From the NCBI GenBank assembly GCA_000181795.3, contig CM012954.1:14696053-14760052 (forward strand): a stretch of 64,000 nt of DNA. Direction: 5' to 3'. How positions within the stretch are numbered: the stretch's first letter is position 1; each line of letters begins with the position of its first letter. Below, in pieces: positions 38,147 to 50,900 of the stretch. Both the position numbers and the translations under genes were made by a program. Source of the DNA: Trichinella spiralis. Taxonomy: Eukaryota; Nematoda; Enoplea; Trichinellida; Trichinellidae. Under the pieces are notes generated by a model that was given only the letters and a program-made list of their open reading frames with translations, did not search any database and was not told where the DNA came from.

Positions 38147-39091
38147 TTTCCCTTGTTAGTATATTCACATGTAGAGAAGCATAATAAATAGTGTGCAAAA
38201 CTAGTTTAATGCATTTAAACCATTCAAAGCAGCTGATCGTGCAGGTAGAACAGTAGAAACAGCAGAAACTGAATCAACAATCATTTTGTAAACAATTTTG
38301 CAATTTACTAAAATCAATAAATTTTTCAAACATGCTAATAATTGACATTAGTAATGTGATATCAGTTTACGTTGAAGTGAACAAAATTTGTTTTCTTCAA
38401 TCATGTATAAAATGCATATGCAACAGCATTTTTAACAATTAATTTGTAACATTTTGCATTGTTAATATTTATTATTATGGGAAATTATTTGTATAATATT
38501 GTTTTACAATAAAATACATTTATTATATTTCTTTTTGAAAATTAAAAAAGAAAAATTTAAACTTTCAATAATGATCAGTTGATGTGCTGAAATAATTCGT
38601 AATGCGTTGATTGTTTTGTCAAATTATAATAAAGTATTTTTTAACCTTTATGATCAAAAATGAAACATTTACATGACATTATTATTTTCTTTAAAATGAA
38701 TAGTAGAAAAATAGAAAGTATGCGCAATTTTAACAGCTGACAACTGTTATAGGTTGAACAGTTGACAAGCAATTGATCAATGTTTGTTTGAAACAATTTC
38801 ACCTTTCTGCTCTGATAATTTCGTCTACGCAAGCAACAAACTTCGAGTCAACATTTATTTCTTTAGCTTTCCATCAAATTAAAACTACATGTTATTACTT
38901 TGATTTGCAATTTTTATTAATAAGAAAGAAAAATTGAAAACAGACATCATCATCAACAGTAATAAGAATAATTAAATTGTTGCAATACAATTCACGAACA
39001 CAACGCTAATAAAAGTTATTCATTTCCTGGCAATAATCACTTATGATTTATTTATTACATACAACAACAAAATTTGCATACAGAATTAAAT
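38147..39091. other. Spacer between cytidine deaminase and GCLM
   Basis: About 950 bp of AT-rich sequence, with no recognisable exon on either strand. It contains the deaminase promoter and the 3' flank of GCLM. Confidence 0.5.
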
Positions 39092-39907
39092 CTACAGTGC
39101 TCTTTCAAAGTGAACTAAGTAACCTTTGGCAACGATTACGGATCGACACTGATCCATTACCGTATAACGACAGGCGTAAATGGCTTTCCACGAGCTGGCT
39201 AGCTTTTCTGGTATTTGAAAACAATCCACAAATAAGTCGTTCACTTGTTTATCGGTCAAGAATGGATGTGGATCCACGTGACAGATCAAAGATATATCTT
39301 TCGATTTTGCATAATCAGTCAGTTCTTTGGTGAAATTACAACCTTTGACTTGCGCTACTTTCGGCTTCAGGCGCCCTTGGAGTCGATCGAACAATGCTTG
39401 AAGATCTTTGTCGTTCAGGTCAGCAACGCCGGCTTCGTGGATCAATCCCCTTTTGTGCAGCTCTTCAATAGCGGGCCAGACGAGTTCGAACTGTTTCGCT
39501 AACGGCAGCTTGGATTTACTGTATTGAAGCGGAGGCAACGCCACGATCACTTGGTCAACAGCTTGCAAGTGCAATTCATTCAAAGCGCTTTCGGTGCAAA
39601 CGCGAACCGCTTCCGGATCCGGTGACGAAAGAAACACCTTCACAACAACCTTGTTGATCAAATTTTCATGCATTTTCACATTCAATTTTTCCAAAGATTT
39701 CCAATTTTTGATAAGCGCAAATTTGCTTTCGTCAAGCGGATCGCTTGGTTCCGTCTGCCAACGGGCCAACTGTATCCGAAGAGATTCCACCAGCTCGGCC
39801 GAAGGATCGCTGAAATCACGACTGCGAAACGTTTCACCGCTGGTGATGTCTCCGGTGTGGACGCGAAATTGATTGGCATTTTTCAAAAAGTCCAACAAAT
39901 TCACCAT
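39092..39907 (-). CDS. GCLM: Glutamate-cysteine ligase modifier (regulatory) subunit
   Basis: A single exon of 271 residues (human 274). The modifier subunit lowers the Km for glutamate and relieves glutathione feedback on the catalytic subunit in glutathione synthesis. The fold is an aldo-keto-reductase-like barrel without the reductase site. Family segments: VHTGDITSGETFRSRDFSDP at the N-terminus, VDQVIVALPPLQYSKSKLPL, LVWPAIEELHKRGLIHEAGV followed by ADLNDKDLQALF, then DISLICHVDPHPFLTD and a C-terminal YTVMDQCRSVIVAKGYLVHF. The start was taken at the ATG 39905-39907 (MVNLLDFLK); an upstream in-frame extension has no family match. Codons are more GC-rich than in neighbouring genes. It is divergent from mL49 (start codons 617 bp apart). 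Confidence 0.94.
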   Translation of the reverse strand: MVNLLDFLKNANQFRVHTGDITSGETFRSRDFSDPSAELVESLRIQLARWQTEPSDPLDESKFALIKNWKSLEKLNVKMHENLINKVVVKVFLSSPDPEAVRVCTESALNELHLQAVDQVIVALPPLQYSKSKLPLAKQFELVWPAIEELHKRGLIHEAGVADLNDKDLQALFDRLQGRLKPKVAQVKGCNFTKELTDYAKSKDISLICHVDPHPFLTDKQVNDLFVDCFQIPEKLASSWKAIYACRYTVMDQCRSVIVAKGYLVHFERAL

Positions 39908-40524
39908 AAGTTGTGCTGTGCAGGTCGAACAAAACAAGCACAATGCTTACTTTTCATAACACTGTACTTTAAATACATTGTTATTAAATTACTCGAACAT
40001 GAGTTACATTTTTGTATAAGTACTGTATTTGTAATATGAAATTTTTTCAAATCATCTCTACTGATTGATCAATTGTTGATTATTTTTGGTATCTAGTAGA
40101 TGCATTTTAATATTTATTTTGTAAAAATTTGAGCAAATAAATTTGAAATTATTGAACAACTTTTTCTATTGCATTTCCATTGTCAAAGACTTTTTTTTGT
40201 TATTTCATGTTATCAATTAATATTTTATAATTATATTTGCGTGCAATATTTGTTGCTAAACATTTGAAATTTCTTCTTGAAAATCAATATGACTGTATTA
40301 AAAGGTGTGTTTTCATTTTTTTGACGAATGATATTTATCAACCAATCCTTCTATTGGGAATATGTTGTAGAATGAATGATTCATTGAATTATTTTATTCA
40401 ATATTGTTTTATTTTTTCATTTGCTTTCTATCGTTTATGTCAATATATGCAATGGAAGAATTGTTCATTTTTTCGAAACTCTGTTTCAGGAGCTGCATCT
40501 TATGCAAATGAATGCACTATTCAT
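39908..40524. promoter_or_regulatory. Divergent promoter region, GCLM (-) / mL49 (+)
   Basis: 617 bp between opposite-facing start codons, AT-rich. No antioxidant-response-type element was spotted by eye. Confidence 0.4.
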
Positions 40525-41291
40525 ATGAAAAAATTGCTTTGTTCGGTTCGAAATATGCGTCCTAATTGTTCAATGCGAAGCTTTTCCGTTATTTTTGTAT
40601 GAGAATTCCAGTTTTTTCAAACTGTTTCAAATATGAATTGATTTAGCGGATGAGACGGTATTACTGTAATGAACGAAGTGATAATAAAGTGGATGCTAAT
40701 AAAGCGCCCCCTCTTTGGGAAAATCCTTGGTTTTCTCCGGACGAAACGTACAAACGGGAGGTAGTGGAAAGTAAAGAAGAATTCAAATGGGTGAAAAGAC
40801 TGTTTCCGAAAACAATAATTCCTGATGTGCCCAAACATGATTCCTATCCAACACCATCCGGATGGATGCTACCAAAAGGTTTGCATAAATTTGCTCTTCA
40901 TTTTTATAATCCAATTTCAAAACGTATGCAGATCCTCCATTGCCACTGCCTTACTATATTCGTCGAACACGTTATAACTTGTTTCCAATATACAGTGAAA
41001 TGCGTCGCGACGAACTGAATCTGACGACAATGGAATTTTCTTTAGTGAAGCTTATAATTTTATACAAAATTGACGGCGACGTCTTTGTAATATTTAAAGT
41101 TACTTAATCATGTTTGAATTTTCTAATGATTTTCTTTTATGTAGGCGTGTGAAAAAGATTTGGTTGCTTTTCTCGAAGAGAGGCTCGGTCGCAAAATCGC
41201 TTCGCATGTTAACGAACCACAAGGAAAAATTCGAATACTAGGCGCAGAAGTTGTCGATATTGAACAGTTTCTTCTTAAAAATGGGTTTTAA
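40525..41291 (+). CDS. MRPL49: Mitochondrial large-subunit ribosomal protein mL49
   Basis: Four exons (40525-40596, 40647-40878, 40932-41086, 41145-41291) join in frame to 201 residues. The N-terminus ([20 protein letters not shown]) is basic and Ser-rich, a plausible mitochondrial presequence. The family core is clear: [20 protein letters not shown], then [70 protein letters not shown] and a final FLLKNGF (family ends LLEKGF). Human mL49 is 166 residues; the excess is N-terminal. An aataaa overlaps the stop region at 41290. The next plus-strand ORF starts 125 bp downstream. Confidence 0.93.
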
Positions 41292-41416
41292 TAAAATTTT
41301 GATTTCATATTTTTCTCATTATGTACGCGCAATGTCTTGTTGACATGAAAGTATCGGTTGTTTTGTTTGAATAATGTTTCCTTTACAAATTAACATATTA
41401 TACGTGATTACTCAGA

Positions 41417-43118
41417 ATGGAAATTGAAAGCGCTTTTGATGATTTTGAAGTTTTGCTTTCGAAATATATAGAAAAACATGAAGCATTAAAAGTAAGCTTT
41501 TCGGTTTAGATAAAGCAATCAATCGAAAATTTATATTAATGTTTTCATTTAGGAACGACTAGATATCAGTGAACAGTCTGCTAAGTTGAGGACAGACGAA
41601 ATTTTACAATACAAGAAGGAAATAGTATATTAAAGAAGAAACAGCAACTTTTAATCCACGTAAATTATATGCAATAAATTATAGAATAAATTGAACGGTG
41701 AGATTGAGGAACAGTCTGTAAAGCTGAACTGTGAATTGTTGCGTGTTCGAAATGAATACGAAGAACGGGAACAATATCTCGCTGTCCAGCTCGTAAAAAA
41801 AGCGGAAGCTTGTTGATTTATTCTGTCATATTAAGCGCTTTCAGTTAATTTAGCAAAGAAAGTCCATATTACTAGAAGCATTAGAAAAAGAAATTTCTTG
41901 GCTTAAGAAAGAGCTGATGGATCATAAGGTTGTTTTCCATTTTAATTTTTTTAATATAAAATTCTGTGTGAATGCAGCTGGAAAAGATGGAAGCTGACCA
42001 AACAAAAGCCGACTTACAAGTGCAGTTAAATGATGCCGAGGATGTGAAGAAAGCACTGCATGAGACTGTGGAAAATTTTGATTATCGTTCGAAAGTTTTG
42101 CACGACCAATGCGTAAACGTCGAGGAAAAAGTGAAAACATTAGCATCTGTCGGTAAGCTTGTTTATAGAGAAACAGACGTTTTAATGTCAACCCTAGCTT
42201 TTAACTTTCAGTGGAACAGTCAGCAGATTTGTACAAAAAACTTGAAAACGCTTTCAAAGTGCAACAGATTGACATGAGAGATCTGGAAAACGAGAAAAAT
42301 CGACTTCACGATGAACTGACCAAGGCGAGAGGTGATTTAAATAACTTTCAAATGAAAGATGCTTTAAACAAAGTTTCGAACCATTTTTCGAAAACAAGAA
42401 ATGGAAGAAAGGTTTGTGCATTCATTAAATCATGCGTTGAATTTACAAAACGCTGGTGAATTGCTTTGAGATTCCATTGAATTTGATATCCACTTTTGTA
42501 ACATTGAATACTGTGAAAAATTAAATTGGAAATAATTTAAAACATCATTTTCAGTTAAATATGAACAATGATAACGCACAAGAACGTTGTGAAGAACTGC
42601 TGAAAGAAAATCAAGTAGGCTTTGAATTGATTTTAAATTTGATTGTTATTTTGTATTTTATAATTGATATCAGACATTGAATGCACTGTTAATGGAAAGT
42701 CAGCAATTGATTAAAGCGCAGCTAAATTTCAAAGAGAACGCGGAAAATGAAATTGAACGTCTTCGTAGAGAATTGAACAGAATTTCAAAAGATACAGTTA
42801 TATTTGCTGATCATAAGGTGGTTAATAATTCGCTTAAGATGATTAAGTTTTGTTATCTGTTATTCATTTGAACAACATTTTCATTATTTCATTCAGGTTG
42901 AAAATTTGGAAGCGAAATATTGTGAAGAATGTCAAAAATGTATGGTTCAAATTGAGCAGTTGCAAGCGAAAATTACAAGCTTCATCGCAAATGAAGAAGA
43001 AAGCCGAAATGAAGCGCAACAACTTCGAATACGCCTACAAGCAGCCGAGCGCAAACTTGCCAAATTGAATTCAGTTCTATCATTCAACACTTTAACTGAT
43101 GTTAAGGCGGAAAAATGA
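41417..43118 (+). CDS. Coiled-coil protein, family not recognised
   Basis: Nine exons can be chained, nearly all phase 0: 41417-41491, about 41553-41622, about 41686-41793, about 41856-41929, about 41979-42152, about 42211-42412, about 42555-42615, about 42674-42817 and about 42898-43118. The product is roughly 380 residues, almost entirely charged heptad sequence (for example LENEKNRLHDELTKARGDL, EIERLRRELNRISKD, EAQQLRIRLQAAERKLAKLN), with a CEECQKC cluster near the C-terminus. No signal peptide or catalytic motif. It is probably a long dimeric coiled coil of cytoskeletal, centrosomal or trafficking type, but nothing narrows this down. It starts 125 bp after mL49, with a ttactcag acceptor just before the ATG, as in nematode operons. 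Confidence 0.75.
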
Positions 43119-43998
43119 ATTTTTATTAGAAATTAATTTTTTCATGTTAATTTTTGTTTGAAATTATGTTTTTGTTGTTGTTTGTTTGTTTTTTTATGAT
43201 AAAATTTTTTGTCATTTTTTTCATTTTTTGCACTATTTTAAGTTAAAAATTGACAATAAAAAATATTAATTAAATTTTTTAACGTTATAAATTATACTTA
43301 ATATTAATCTATTATGTACTATTCAAATTATAGCAATTACAGTATGCATGGATTAATTTCTTTGTATCATACTGTAATTTGATGTTTGAAAAAGTTGCAT
43401 AATACTCACCTTAACAGTATGGTTTATTTTTTTATGAATAGAAACAGATTTTATTCTGAGGCACGACTTTGTATGAACTTTAGGCTTTAGCAATTAATAT
43501 GTCTAGTAATAAACTATGAGGCTATTATTTTGCAGTTATATTAAAAGTATTATCTAAATGTTTGACAGTTTGAAGTATGCAAGTTGTTTACATTCCGAAT
43601 GTGTTGTTGTAACATTTGACTTATTTTAAATTTTGATTCAGTGCAATTTCACTTTAAAATGATTTTGATCATTTATCTAAGTATTAAGCTGAATTCTGTA
43701 TTGAAAATGATTCATTTTTTCACTCTCGTTCTATCCGTGGGCTGCACATTCGTTTCAGGGCAGCATCGTTGGCGCTAAAGTTGAAATTTCCAAATTGCTT
43801 TTGTTTTGTTAGTTTAGTATTTTTTTTGAAAAATACTTTCTGGTCATTAAAAGTCTATATATTATTTGTAAAATTTGAATTTTGATGATGATAGTTATTT
43901 GTTATTCGTTATGTATGATAAATGTTATTTTCGAGTTAATTTTTGAGAACATGAATACATTTCTTTTTTGTCAAATGGTTTAGATAATCGTTATCATC
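43119..43998. other. Spacer between the coiled-coil gene and SmE
   Basis: About 880 bp of AT-rich sequence; no exon recognised. A tttag acceptor-like site at 43979-43983 lies shortly before the SmE start. Confidence 0.5.
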
Positions 43999-44354
43999 AT
44001 GTCGTATCGTCAAGGTGGCCAACCAAAAGTTCAAAAGGTTATGGTACAACCGATAAATTTGGTCTTCCGATTTCTTCAGAGTCACTGTCGCGTTCAGTTT
44101 TGGCTTTATGAAAACACTCACTTACGCATCGACGGTTACATAGTTGGTAAGATTACGAAATTAGAATATTTTTACAGTTTTTTAAGCATTGTGATTGTCA
44201 TTTCTATTTCGCATTTTTAGGATTCGATGAATTCATGAACATCGTGTTGGAAGAAGCAGAAGAAGTTGACTTGAAATCCAAACAACGGCGTCAAATTGGT
44301 CGCATATTACTTAAAGGCGAATGCATTACTCTTATCCAAGCGCTGCATACATAA
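43999..44354 (+). CDS. SNRPE: Small nuclear ribonucleoprotein E (SmE)
   Basis: A core Sm protein of U1, U2, U4 and U5 snRNPs, part of the heptameric ring on the Sm site. Two exons (43999-44146, 44221-44354) give 93 residues (human 92). [47 protein letters not shown] and [13 protein letters not shown] correspond to the Sm1 and Sm2 motifs, nearly identical to human SmE. The 74-bp intron is GT-AG. The neighbouring genes are unrelated, but a U4 snRNA gene lies 14.5 kb upstream. Confidence 0.97.
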
Positions 44355-45106
44355 ATTACAAGTTTCATTTGCGGCATATTGTGAAACTTTAAAATCTTAA
44401 TAACAAATTTCTGAAACTTTATTCTGTAAAATGCATTTCAAAGAATAAAGCAGTCTCGCTAAACTAAATTGTTATATTTGCCAAATTTAAATTAGTGAAT
44501 CATTTTTGTTTATGATTTCTTCTATCACTTGAGCAGTTATATGTATCATTTGTTATCTAAATATTTTCACAGATAAACTAAGAAGCTTTCATTGTTTTGC
44601 TAACACTGGATGAATTACGGTGTCTTTGTGCACCTGAAAATCAAGGTTTTTTTTACCGTATTGGTAATATTTTTTATTTTTTTGTTATTTCAATCAATGT
44701 CAACCTATTTTATATAATAACTTAACTTCATAGCATTTATTTTTATGTTTTTAATTTATATTTGTACATTTGGGAAGAATGTAATAAATTTGCTGTTGAT
44801 CCAAAAATATTGCGCAAGTCAGTTTCACAGAAGACAATATACGATGATCTATGAAGCACATTTAATTAGGTATAACAATCTTGATAAGACTTTACTTCCC
44901 ATTTCTTTAAGTACGCATACTGTAAAACTGTGAAAATGAAACAGTTTAATAAGTGAAACAAAGACATTGACCAAACAAGGTAATTCTAATTTTTTATCAA
45001 AGAACTTTATTAATTTAGTTTATTTAGGTTTAATTGACAGTTTAATTTATTATTTGGGTAAACGTTTAAGTGTTGATTTGCGAACTGACACCGTGATTCA
45101 CTGACA
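44355..45106. other. Spacer between SmE and ADAT2
   Basis: About 750 bp, AT-rich. Two aataaa-type signals follow SmE (for example near 44440). No gene recognised. Confidence 0.5.
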
Positions 45107-45631
45107 ATGCTTTCCGAAGAAAAATGTTTTGAGGAAGCGTTTACTTTAGCAAGAAAGGCACTCTCAATAGGAGAAGTTCCAGTGGGGTGCGTTCTGCTTT
45201 ATGAAAATGTGATCATCGGTCGCGGGCATAACAGGGTGAATTTTTACAAAAATGCTTGTCGGCATGCTGAGATGGAAGCTTTTGATGAAGCTTTTTTATG
45301 GTGTAAAGCTAACTGTTTCTCCTTTAATGATGTTTTTCTAAAAACAACATTATTTGTTACTTGTGAGCCATGTATGATGTGCGCAGCTTTGATTTGCAAA
45401 ATGCAACTGAAACGAGTTGTATACGGCTGTCCGAATGATAGATTTGGCGGCTTCGGTTCTGTGTTGGACGTGAAAGAAACATTTGGTCATACGTTTCCAT
45501 CAGAAATAGTGGCAAACTATCGGAAAGATGAATCGGTGAAATTGCTGCAAATCTTTTACGAAAGCGGTAATCCTAATGCCCCTGAACCGAAAGCCAAAAG
45601 GAAGAAGAATACCAGTATTGGTCAAAACTAA
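45107..45631 (+). CDS. ADAT2: tRNA-specific adenosine deaminase subunit 2 (ADAT2)
   Basis: The catalytic subunit of the ADAT2/ADAT3 enzyme that converts A34 to inosine in tRNA anticodons. A single exon of 174 residues (human 191). The deaminase zinc site is intact: H53-A-E55 (HAEMEAF; Glu is the proton shuttle) and C89/C92 in EPCMMC. The substrate-loop motif GEVPVGCVLLYENVIIGRGH and the ADAT2 strand VYGCPNDRFGGFGSVLD support ADAT2 rather than a free-nucleoside deaminase. The C-terminus is Lys/Arg-rich (KAKRKKN), as in ADAT2, where it helps hold tRNA. The start ATG at 45107-45109 is the first in frame. Confidence 0.95.
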   Translation: MLSEEKCFEEAFTLARKALSIGEVPVGCVLLYENVIIGRGHNRVNFYKNACRHAEMEAFDEAFLWCKANCFSFNDVFLKTTLFVTCEPCMMCAALICKMQLKRVVYGCPNDRFGGFGSVLDVKETFGHTFPSEIVANYRKDESVKLLQIFYESGNPNAPEPKAKRKKNTSIGQN

Positions 45632-47462
45632 ATTTATTTAAAGCTTTCGATGTTTTCATTATTTTTTTGAAACTTTATATCCTGATGCTACATTGTTGGT
45701 GCCCGACAGCGATAGGAAAGTACTTTTAAAAAGTAGAATTTATTATTATGGGGGCGCAGTAGGTTTATTAGTAATTTAATTTCTGTTTCTTTCTTCAATT
45801 TTACATTTATTGTATTCTGAAGTAAAAGCCTTTTAGTATAGCAGTGAATTTCAACACCAGAGATTATAATTTTATTATTTAATATTAAATTTGATTTGTT
45901 CTGAAAAAAGATTTTCAGGTTTAATTGCTACTGTTGGTCGATTATATTTTTGAACAAATAGTATGAACACATTGTAATGGCATAGCTTTTAGAAAATGTT
46001 ATGATAATGTTTTCAATCTTCACCACTCAACAGCCATTTTTGTTTTGATGGGTATAATAATTATGATTTTCATCGTTTTACAATTTACGTTTTTAGTTAT
46101 CTTACCCTTTGGTGAGCTAGTTTACTCTAACAATCTTACAGTTACTACTATATTTTTGACGTAGTTGTGGTGTTCTTGAAAAATTGCAGTTAAAGTTCAT
46201 TGAGTTTTGGTCGATTTTTTTAGTTATTTTCTTTTGTTGAATACCATTGTATATTTTTCTATATTTTATTACGTATTCTTCTGGCATTTGCATTTGCATG
46301 TATAGTTTTTTTTTCATTTTATTATAGATGTTGATTTACCATTACTATAATAATATAACTGTTATGTAATAATAGGTTGATTTAAAGACATTCATATTTG
46401 ATGTTTTCAGCAGTGAAAAAAAGATTTTTCATATATACAGTATGAAATATGTAAAGTACAATTTTTAATATCACAGTATCTTTTTTCAATCACTGTTTAA
46501 GCAGTTTTTAAACAGCTTTTAAATGAATTATTAAGATTTTGAAGGTTGATATGCGAGATGAAAATGGAAAGGCGTTGATTGGTTTCATGCTTTAAATTGT
46601 AATGGTTAGATTTATAATGCGAGTATGTGGCAGTGAATTTCGATTGAATTATTAATGAATATGACTGTTGAAGAAAAGCATTATTTCTTAGTACTGCGTT
46701 TTGTTAAAATTAATGCGATGATGTGAATTCCCTGAGTTTCTCTTGCTGAAGGGGTTTTAACTCGTTAAATAGCTTTTTGAAGAATTTTCCACTTATAGTG
46801 TTGAATTTTGATGGGTTCTTTTCTGTTGGCTTTTGATTTGTTCTCGCGACCAGTTTGGCGAAAGCTTAAAATATTCGATACTGAAGTTCAGTTTGAAACT
46901 AGTTATCCTCATTCGTGGTACGTTTCGGCACTTGTTGTTCTGTAATTCTGGTATGTAGTTCAAATTTGAGGCATACTAGAATAAAGGTATTCGGTATTTT
47001 GTTATTCTTTTTGGATAAGAACGTTTTTTTTCTGCAAATGCTTCGAACGTGATCAAGCAATGTATCAAGCAACTTTTTTTTCTGGAAAAATTGGAAATCA
47101 ATACAAATTTTGCATGCAGAGTTCGATTTTTTGTCACTTGATGCAGTTTCTATAGAAAATTATTGACCATGGAAATGCGGTTTCTTTTGGTCAAATTGTT
47201 TGCAATTGGAATTAGCCGTTACGTTTTTGTTATTTGCAAACTAGCTACGGTTTGATAAATTTCTCTTGAAACATTATCAAATTTCAGCACGCAGTATCTT
47301 TTTGATACATTTATACATGAACTGATGAATTGTTGCTGTTGGTGGTGGTTTCAAAGGCTTTGCGCGTTTGTATTGACATGAAGAAAGTTCATTAATTTAA
47401 TGTTGTTTCAGTTTTGCATTCTTTCTGCCTTACATTGATCAGGAGCTATAAATAAAGTTCTT
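45632..47462. other. Spacer upstream of the cold-shock gene
   Basis: About 1.8 kb of T-rich sequence with short frames and no domain. The last few hundred bases are less AT-rich and end in tgatcag about 25 bp before the start, possibly a 5' UTR acceptor. Confidence 0.5.
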
Positions 47463-47918
47463 ATGGATAATGAGGCAGTGTTGAATTCTGTTCCCGAAAA
47501 AGACGTTCTCCAATGCGTATCGGCAATGCACGATCCACATCACAGATGCATGAATCCGCCATCGCCGTTGATTACAAAGCGTGAGCGTCGTCCATCGTTG
47601 TGCGAACGGGCGGCCTCGGGTCCGGTCCACTACGGTCGAGTGAGGTACTTTTGCCGCGAACGCGGCCACGGCTACATCACCCCTTTGGACCAGAACCCCG
47701 CTGGTGAAGATATCTTCGTGCACATTTCCGACGTCGAAGGCGACTACGCTCCCCACGACGGTGACGAAGTCACGTACAAGCTTTGCCCGATACCGCCGAA
47801 ATTTGAAAAAATGCAAGCCGTGCACGTTGTGCTGCGCAACTTGGTTGCCGGCGTGAAGCACGAACGCTGGGATCAGCCAATCTCGCATCCCTGCCACACC
47901 CCCGACTCGCATCCTTGA
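47463..47918 (+). CDS. Cold-shock-domain protein, CARHSP1/CSDC2-like
   Basis: A single exon of 151 residues (human CARHSP1 147). A Pro/Arg/Ser-rich N-terminal segment contains KRERRPSLCERAASGPVHYG, corresponding to the phospho-Ser region of CARHSP1 (calcium-regulated heat-stable protein). The cold-shock domain follows: GRVRYFCRERGHGYITPLDQ (RNP1-like), DIFVHISDVEGDYAPHDGDE (RNP2 VHISD) and VTYKLCPIPPKFEKMQAVHV. Family members bind and stabilise mRNA in the cytoplasm and granules. The gene is GC-rich at third positions, in sharp contrast to flanking DNA. A large antisense open frame (47439-47912) is a by-product of that composition. Confidence 0.92.
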   Translation: MDNEAVLNSVPEKDVLQCVSAMHDPHHRCMNPPSPLITKRERRPSLCERAASGPVHYGRVRYFCRERGHGYITPLDQNPAGEDIFVHISDVEGDYAPHDGDEVTYKLCPIPPKFEKMQAVHVVLRNLVAGVKHERWDQPISHPCHTPDSHP

Positions 47919-50900
47919 TCATTCAGGCAGCAACACATTGCACTGTTGTTTGTAATGAATAATTTTTTCACCGCATGCTTGTGAATTGCAAATTTTCACC
48001 AACCAACTCCACTACTGAACGCACCAGTCGTTCTTATTCTGATAATTATTATTCTTGCACGTAACGTTCTGCTGTTTCTTTTGTGCTTTTTTTCTTCTTA
48101 CACTGCTTTGTACGTGACAGTGCAATTTTCACATTAAAATCAGTCCTTGCTGCTGCTGGTGAAAGATGTTTATCTATCTGAAAATGAATAAACAATTTTC
48201 CCTTCCGACCGTGTGGGAAGTGATCTTCGCGTTCTGTGACGTCGGTAAACTAAATCTCATCAATCGACAACGCTACAGTATGTTGTGAAGTTGATCTTGA
48301 TTTGAACCTTTTTTTCACTAATGAAATTATGTTAAATATGAGTAGGGATTAATTTCTTTTTTTAATTTGAAAAGGGAAAATCACTTGTATGTTGCCAATT
48401 TTAATGCATTAAATATGCGAAATATTCTCATCTCTCTCGGATGCAAATGTTGTTCACTTGATGAATTCAATTTCCATATTTTCCACTACAAAAACCAACA
48501 GATAAAACAGAAGAAGAAGATAATAATGCTTCTTCATTTATTATCATGTTTGTTGTTTAATTTTATTTTTGTTGAAATGAACAGAACAAATAATATTTTC
48601 CTGCAGTGGAGGATAAATTTCAGTTCTACATTGTCAATATTTGCAAGCAAGCATTCTAGCGCAGAAGATGAATAGATCAATTCACACAAAGTGCATCTAT
48701 TAGCAATCAGCAAACAAGCAGTACTTTTTGCGATGCTTCCTTTCATTGAATTGAAAAAATTATCATGTGTTGTGATTGGAATGTATAATTACACGACGTG
48801 TAATAATAATAATAATAATATTCATCTTTTGCGTGAAAAATTGTTTCAAATTATTACCTGCTCGATTATGGCGTTTTCATTAGAAAATAATTATTCGGCC
48901 TACGTGTGTTTGCATAGTTTAAGATATTATTTTTTCTTTTGCGTAATTCGAGGCATCTCGGAAAATGTCGACCTTGAATAATATGTTTCGTTTGATTCAA
49001 AAAAAAATTTAAAATTAAAGATTCTCGTTACTCACTGAAATATTAATCATCGTCAACAAAGGCGTGACCAGTGGGAGGTATTTTTATTATAAAATTTTTT
49101 GTTTAGCGCAAATGTTGTTTACTGAATGCGTCGTTGAATTGTGAACCGGGAAAACACTGCAAAAGTGATCAGTTGATATCAGAGAGCAACTGAATGTATA
49201 TTTATTCCGTCAGGTAATTCACGTGAAATAGCTGCATTCTTTTGTTTATCCTACGAAGCACGTGCTTGCTTTCCTAACGTGAAGCTTTTAAATGTTGAAA
49301 TTTCACGACTACCGGATCAGTTTGCAATAGCAATCACTCTTCAAATTAGCACTGCCTGAAAGTGTTTTGGTAAGCTTTTTTACCATTAATTATTATTATT
49401 ATGCTTATTTATTTTCTTTTAAATAATTTATCCACATAATTATAACCTTGATACAACTTGGAAAAGTTTTATTAATTTTGCTTCATTGTGTCGATCAATT
49501 TCTTGTCATTCCAAAAGACTCGGTTACTTTATCTTATTTTGATTATTCTTAATTTACTAGAAATACTTGTAGTATCAACATGTCACAATTTAGTATTAAA
49601 TTTAATTTAACCTCAATTTGGGGCAGAAGGCATGTTCAACTGATATTTTTGAATTGATTCAGTGCTGATTTTTTACACATTACTTGAAAACTTCAATTGT
49701 AGCGAACAAAAAGGATTAATTTCATTTGACAGTTTTTTTAATAAATGAACTTTTGTTGTTTCAAAAGAGAAAACAGAAATTATAATTTGGAAAAAAAAAT
49801 CAAATGCAACACTTCATATTGTTCAATTCCTTGTTTGCAGTGTTATATATTTTTTGTTGGAGGGGCTGTTTAAGGAGCAATTTTTCCAGTCTATTCTCAC
49901 AAACCTGTTCAATTTGAAAGTGTTCCACGTCCGACTGCTGCTGCTTTGTGCAGCGTTCAGTACAATTTTACCCCGAAGGCTATTCAGCTTGTCTTACAAA
50001 AATATAAACTTCCTTTTCGTGCGCAAACTTATTTTTCGCTTCATTTTCACCAACCATCAACAGCCTTGTTGAGCACGTTCTGCAAATTTGCCATCTTTCT
50101 AAAAAAATTTTTCTCAGCTTGCTTTGTAAGTTGTTTTGTTCTTGATTTGGTTCTTTTTATTTAAAAAATTTTTCATTTTAATTCCTTTTTGATAATTTTA
50201 TACTTCCTTTGTTCAAATTTACAATGTACAAATCATCGCATACTTGAAAATCTTTATTGTATTGTTGTAACAAAAAAAAATTCTTCTACGTACTTTATAT
50301 TACAAAAGAACAGTTAAGATTATTTTTAAAAAATAATAAAAACATTACTGATATTTTCAAATTTTTTAATTTTATAATTTTTGTTGAATTATGCGTGCAC
50401 AGTTACAGTCATGCTTGACTTATAATCATGTTCAATTTCTTTTTTCAACTATTCCAAAAACTTTACTTTTGCCATTTACCATTTTCAGATGTTTTTTTTT
50501 CAATTTGTTTCTGTTTGTTTGTCAAAAAATGACATGAATTGTAATTTAATGAAAATATTCAATATATTGAATACTCAAGCAACTAAATTTTCCCCGACTG
50601 GCACTACCCAGAAATGCAAGTCGAATGTTTTTTTCTGCTTTATGTCAAATCAATGATTGTTATTGATAAAAGAAACTTTTCTTTGGTTATTACAATGATG
50701 ATTGTATCGGGCAATATTTTCAAACTCACGTACGATCTCATTGCAACCAGAACCAACAGAAGCGTCATTGAAATTGGTGTCAAGTTGAACTGACAGATTG
50801 ATTTGATTTTTATGTGGAACAGAAAAAATTATTCATTATTATTTAAATTTATTATGTAAAATGTGATGAGTATCTGTGGAAATTTTGTCAGTATTAATGG

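Noticed and set aside
47439..47912. 157-residue antisense open frame opposite the cold-shock gene
   Set aside because: It mirrors the GC-rich codons of the real gene, has no domain, and the plus strand has a clear cold-shock protein.
50676..50695. A miR-9-like start (TCTTTGGTTAT)
   Set aside because: Only about eleven bases match and the flanks do not form a convincing hairpin.
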